From: Halalkalibacter suaedae
GTDB taxonomy: Bacteria > Bacillota > Bacilli > Bacillales > Bacillaceae_D
Length of the DNA: 64,000 bases
Direction of reading: 5' to 3'
NCBI RefSeq assembly: GCF_017939705.1
Contig: NZ_JAGKSQ010000004.1
Location: 124,001-188,000, forward strand
Shown here: piece by piece, positions 61,983 to 64,000 of the stretch
Numbering within the stretch: position 1 is the stretch's first letter
Layout of the letters: each line of letters starts with the position of its first letter
Notes under the pieces: generated by a model
What the model saw: the letters and a program-made list of their open reading frames with translations, nothing else
Databases searched by the model: none
What the model was told of the DNA's origin: nothing
Translations under genes and position numbers: made by a program

Positions 61983-62525
61983 ATGTTTGTATATAAAATA
62001 GATCGTGAAATCTCACTAAAATTAGTTGAGCTAAACGATGCCGAACAACTATTTGAGCTAACAGATCAATCTAGGGAACATTTAAGAGAGTGGCTTCCTT
62101 GGCTAGATACCAATACTAAGGTAGAGGATACACTGAATTTCATTAAGGCAAGCATGAAAAATTATGCAGAACACTGTGGCATAAACACAGTAATTTTATA
62201 CAAAGGTAAGATCGTTGGGGTTGCTGGTTATAACGAGATCGATTGGATTAATAAAATTGCTTATATTGGTTATTGGCTTGGTAAGGAATATGAGGGTAAT
62301 GGGATTATGACAAGAGTATCAAAAGCATTAACGAATTATGCCTTTAATGAGTTAAACTTAAATCGTGTTGAAATTACAGCTGCAGTTGAAAATATGAAAA
62401 GCAGGGCCATTCCTGAACGATTAGGCTTTATAAATGAAGGGTGCAAAAGACAGGCAGAATGGCTATATGACCATTATGTCGACCATGTGATTTATGCGAT
62501 GGTCGCTGCAGATTGGCCTAGCTGA
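61983..62525 (+). CDS. GNAT acetyltransferase, RimL/YdaF ribosomal-protein type
   Basis: A 180-residue acetyltransferase. The pattern REHLREWLPWLD (about 30-41) is the hallmark of RimJ/RimL/YdaF-like proteins that acetylate N-termini of ribosomal or other proteins. The acetyl-CoA loop is YWLGKEYEGNGIMTRVSKAL, and the family ending NRVEITAAVENMKSRAIPER followed by LGFINEG is complete. GGGGGGAG lies four bases before ATG 61983 and one before ATG 61980, so the second is preferred. It is likely monocistronic. Confidence 0.85.
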   Translation: MFVYKIDREISLKLVELNDAEQLFELTDQSREHLREWLPWLDTNTKVEDTLNFIKASMKNYAEHCGINTVILYKGKIVGVAGYNEIDWINKIAYIGYWLGKEYEGNGIMTRVSKALTNYAFNELNLNRVEITAAVENMKSRAIPERLGFINEGCKRQAEWLYDHYVDHVIYAMVAADWPS

Positions 62526-62600
62526 CAAAGCGTGTGTGAGTGCTCTATAACGAAATCAAAAAAATAATTGATTCCCATTCCGAAGCAAGGAGGAACTGTT

Positions 62601-63464
62601 ATGGGCACAACGATATTAGTAACAGGAGCGACTGGAAATATAGGCTATTATGTTGTTTGTGAACTGATTGCAAAGAAAGAAAAGGTTAGAGTTGCACTTA
62701 GAAATGTAGAAAAAGATAGGAATAAATTCACCGATTTAGATGTGGAGCTAGTTGAATTTGATTTCTTACATACGGAAACCTATGTTAAGGCTTTAGAAGG
62801 TGTTCGTAAGGTTTTTTTAATGCGACCACCACAGCTAGCCAAACCTAAGAAAGAGATGAAACCGTTTATTGATAAAATGAAAGAAGTCGGGGTTGAGCAT
62901 ATTGTATTTGTTTCGCTGATGGGAGTTGAGAAAAATCCAATTGTCCCACATCGAAAAATCGAAGATATGATTCAAGAGTCTGGAATTGGATTTACATTTT
63001 TAAGACCGGGATTTTTTATGCAAAATCTGAACACGAATCATTTAGAGGATATCGCACTACGTAACGAATTATTTATGCCTGTCGGTCAGGCAAAAACAAG
63101 TTTCATTGATACAAGAGATATTGCTTCCGTAGCGGCCGTCTGCCTCAAAGAAGAAGGACATTTGGGGAAGAAGTATACATTAACGGGTGCTGAAGCGATT
63201 GATTATTACGAAGTCGCCCAACTACTAACAGAAACCCTCGGGAGAAAAATTGAGTACAAAAATCCTGGCATTCTTGAATTCAGAAAAACTCTTATTAAGA
63301 GAGGCATAAAGAAGGAATTCGCAAACGTTATGACGATGTTATATGTTTTAACTAGGTTAGGGACTGCCGAGAAAGTAACAACAGGGGTGAGTGATCTCCT
63401 AAAACGAGCTCCTATTTCATTTAAGCAGTATGCAATCGATCATCAAGAGGAATGGAATAGATAA
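62601..63464 (+). CDS. NmrA-like/SDR NAD(P)-binding protein
   Basis: A 287-residue atypical short-chain dehydrogenase. The N-terminal nucleotide motif is ILVTGATGNIGYYV (GxxGxxG), followed by RVALRNVEKDRNK, suited to NADP binding. Further marks are FVSLMGVEKNPIVPHRKIED, LRPGFFMQN and FIDTRDIASVAAVCL, all standard in the NmrA/quinone oxidoreductase-2 (QorB-like) branch. The catalytic YxxxK is absent, as in that branch, so it may be a redox sensor or quinone reductase. AAGGAGG lies seven bases before ATG 62601. Confidence 0.85.
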   Translation: MGTTILVTGATGNIGYYVVCELIAKKEKVRVALRNVEKDRNKFTDLDVELVEFDFLHTETYVKALEGVRKVFLMRPPQLAKPKKEMKPFIDKMKEVGVEHIVFVSLMGVEKNPIVPHRKIEDMIQESGIGFTFLRPGFFMQNLNTNHLEDIALRNELFMPVGQAKTSFIDTRDIASVAAVCLKEEGHLGKKYTLTGAEAIDYYEVAQLLTETLGRKIEYKNPGILEFRKTLIKRGIKKEFANVMTMLYVLTRLGTAEKVTTGVSDLLKRAPISFKQYAIDHQEEWNR

Positions 63465-63600
63465 GGCAAGGTTTAACCATAGAAAATAAAGTTCCTTTAA
63501 GGAAGAGGGGGTGTCTTGATAGAACCGGACATTGCAAATAATGTCACATTAATTAATATCGTAAGTGACATAGATTTCTTGAAAAAGAGGAGGTGGAGGG

Positions 63601-64000
63601 ATGAATCAGCTATTACAATACAAAAGTGAAGCATTTGTAGTCGACCATACCGTCATTGATTCACCTTTCGATATTCTGACTCATATTCATGATTGCTACG
63701 AACTTTTCTTCTTTATATCGGGTGACCTCACTTATTACATAGAAGGTCAGGCATATAAGCTGTCTCCATATGACTTAATCATTACGAATTCTAGAGAGCT
63801 TCATCGGATTGTCTTTGATTCCGATGCGTTATACGAAAGAAAATATATTCATTTCAAACCTGAATATATATCATCCTTTCAAACAGAAGACTATAATATG
63901 CTGACCTGTATTGAAAATAGAAAGTTAGGTCATTTTAATAGAATCTCAGCAACAGACGTCCGAAACAGAAAGATTGATCTCCTATGGGAGAAGATTGAAG
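63601..64000 (+). CDS. AraC-family transcriptional regulator, N-terminal part (cut by window end)
   Basis: GAGGAGGTGGAGGG precedes ATG 63601, and the frame stays open to the last base. The visible 133 residues form an AraC-type cupin sensor: ILTHIHDCYELFFFISGDLT, then YIEGQAYKLSPYDLIITNSR followed by ELHRIVF. This is the usual 'H.H..yEl.y...G...y.i.g..y.l..gdl.li.p...H' arrangement. The two helix-turn-helix motifs would lie beyond the window. It probably senses a sugar or other small ligand for a gene further on. Confidence 0.78.
   Translation, partial: MNQLLQYKSEAFVVDHTVIDSPFDILTHIHDCYELFFFISGDLTYYIEGQAYKLSPYDLIITNSRELHRIVFDSDALYERKYIHFKPEYISSFQTEDYNMLTCIENRKLGHFNRISATDVRNRKIDLLWEKIE

Noticed and set aside
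1-64000. CRISPR arrays, tRNA or rRNA genes, prophage, transposase genes
   Set aside because: No regular direct repeats with spacers, no tRNA-like cloverleaf genes and no phage or transposase proteins were seen on either strand.

Overview
The window reads as chromosomal DNA of a low-GC Gram-positive member of the Bacillaceae. The signs are strong AAGGAGG-type ribosome binding sites, T-box leaders, Zur boxes of Bacillus type, a TnrA-type box, a YjcZ-type small protein, Bce-type and NikA/CntA-type transport modules, and many short lipoproteins and membrane proteins. I see no rRNA, tRNA, CRISPR array, phage or intact insertion sequence. The species cannot be named from the sequence alone.

Layout. 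1-1.2 kb: a gene end, a 55-residue protein and a SurA/PrsA-like lipoprotein. 1.3-4.9 kb, mostly minus strand: a 31-residue membrane peptide, a family 1 glycosyltransferase, and a short threonyl-tRNA synthetase without TGS and editing domains behind two tandem threonine T-boxes. 5-9.9 kb: small membrane or lipoproteins, an APH-fold kinase and an AadK-like nucleotidyltransferase. 10-16.5 kb: a six-gene operon (NikA/CntA-like binding protein, two permeases, two ATPases, MATE exporter) behind two Zur-type boxes. 16.6-18.6 kb: a T-box with a probable leucine specifier ahead of a HIT-family hydrolase, a PP2C phosphatase and a membrane protein. 18.7-24.4 kb: a quinone oxidoreductase, a large nested palindrome and a BceRSAB-type sensing and detoxification module. 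24.6-30.9 kb: a beta-propeller lipoprotein fused by overlap to a two-component system, a chemoreceptor and a membrane protein. 31-37.4 kb: an accessory stretch of acetyltransferases, tiny proteins and decayed fragments. 37.5-40.9 kb: znuCBA behind two Zur boxes, with a ZinT-fused binding protein. 41-48.8 kb: pentapeptide protein, chemoreceptor, small proteins, an ECF sigma/DUF4179 anti-sigma pair and a GyrI-like gene broken by one stop codon. 48.9-57.6 kb: a guanidine catabolism locus. 58-64 kb: a TPR protein, DUF4181 protein, guanidinium exporter pair behind a second guanidine-I riboswitch, acetyltransferase, NmrA-like protein and a truncated AraC-type regulator.

How the parts work together. 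Two physiological themes repeat. Zinc: the znu operon and the NikA/CntA-like operon share the same Zur-type operators, so both should switch on under zinc starvation. Guanidine: one riboswitch sits before two DUF1989 proteins, a biotin-dependent guanidine carboxylase and allophanate hydrolase, and a second one before two SMR exporters. The catabolic operon also has a TnrA-type box about 50 bp upstream of its predicted transcription start, which suggests that guanidine is used as a nitrogen source and exported when in excess.

The most unusual pattern is at translation starts. Five genes have a good Shine-Dalgarno sequence placed correctly for CTG, ATC or ATT and badly for any ATG/GTG/TTG. Start coordinates given here follow that reading; all other starts were chosen from ribosome binding site spacing.
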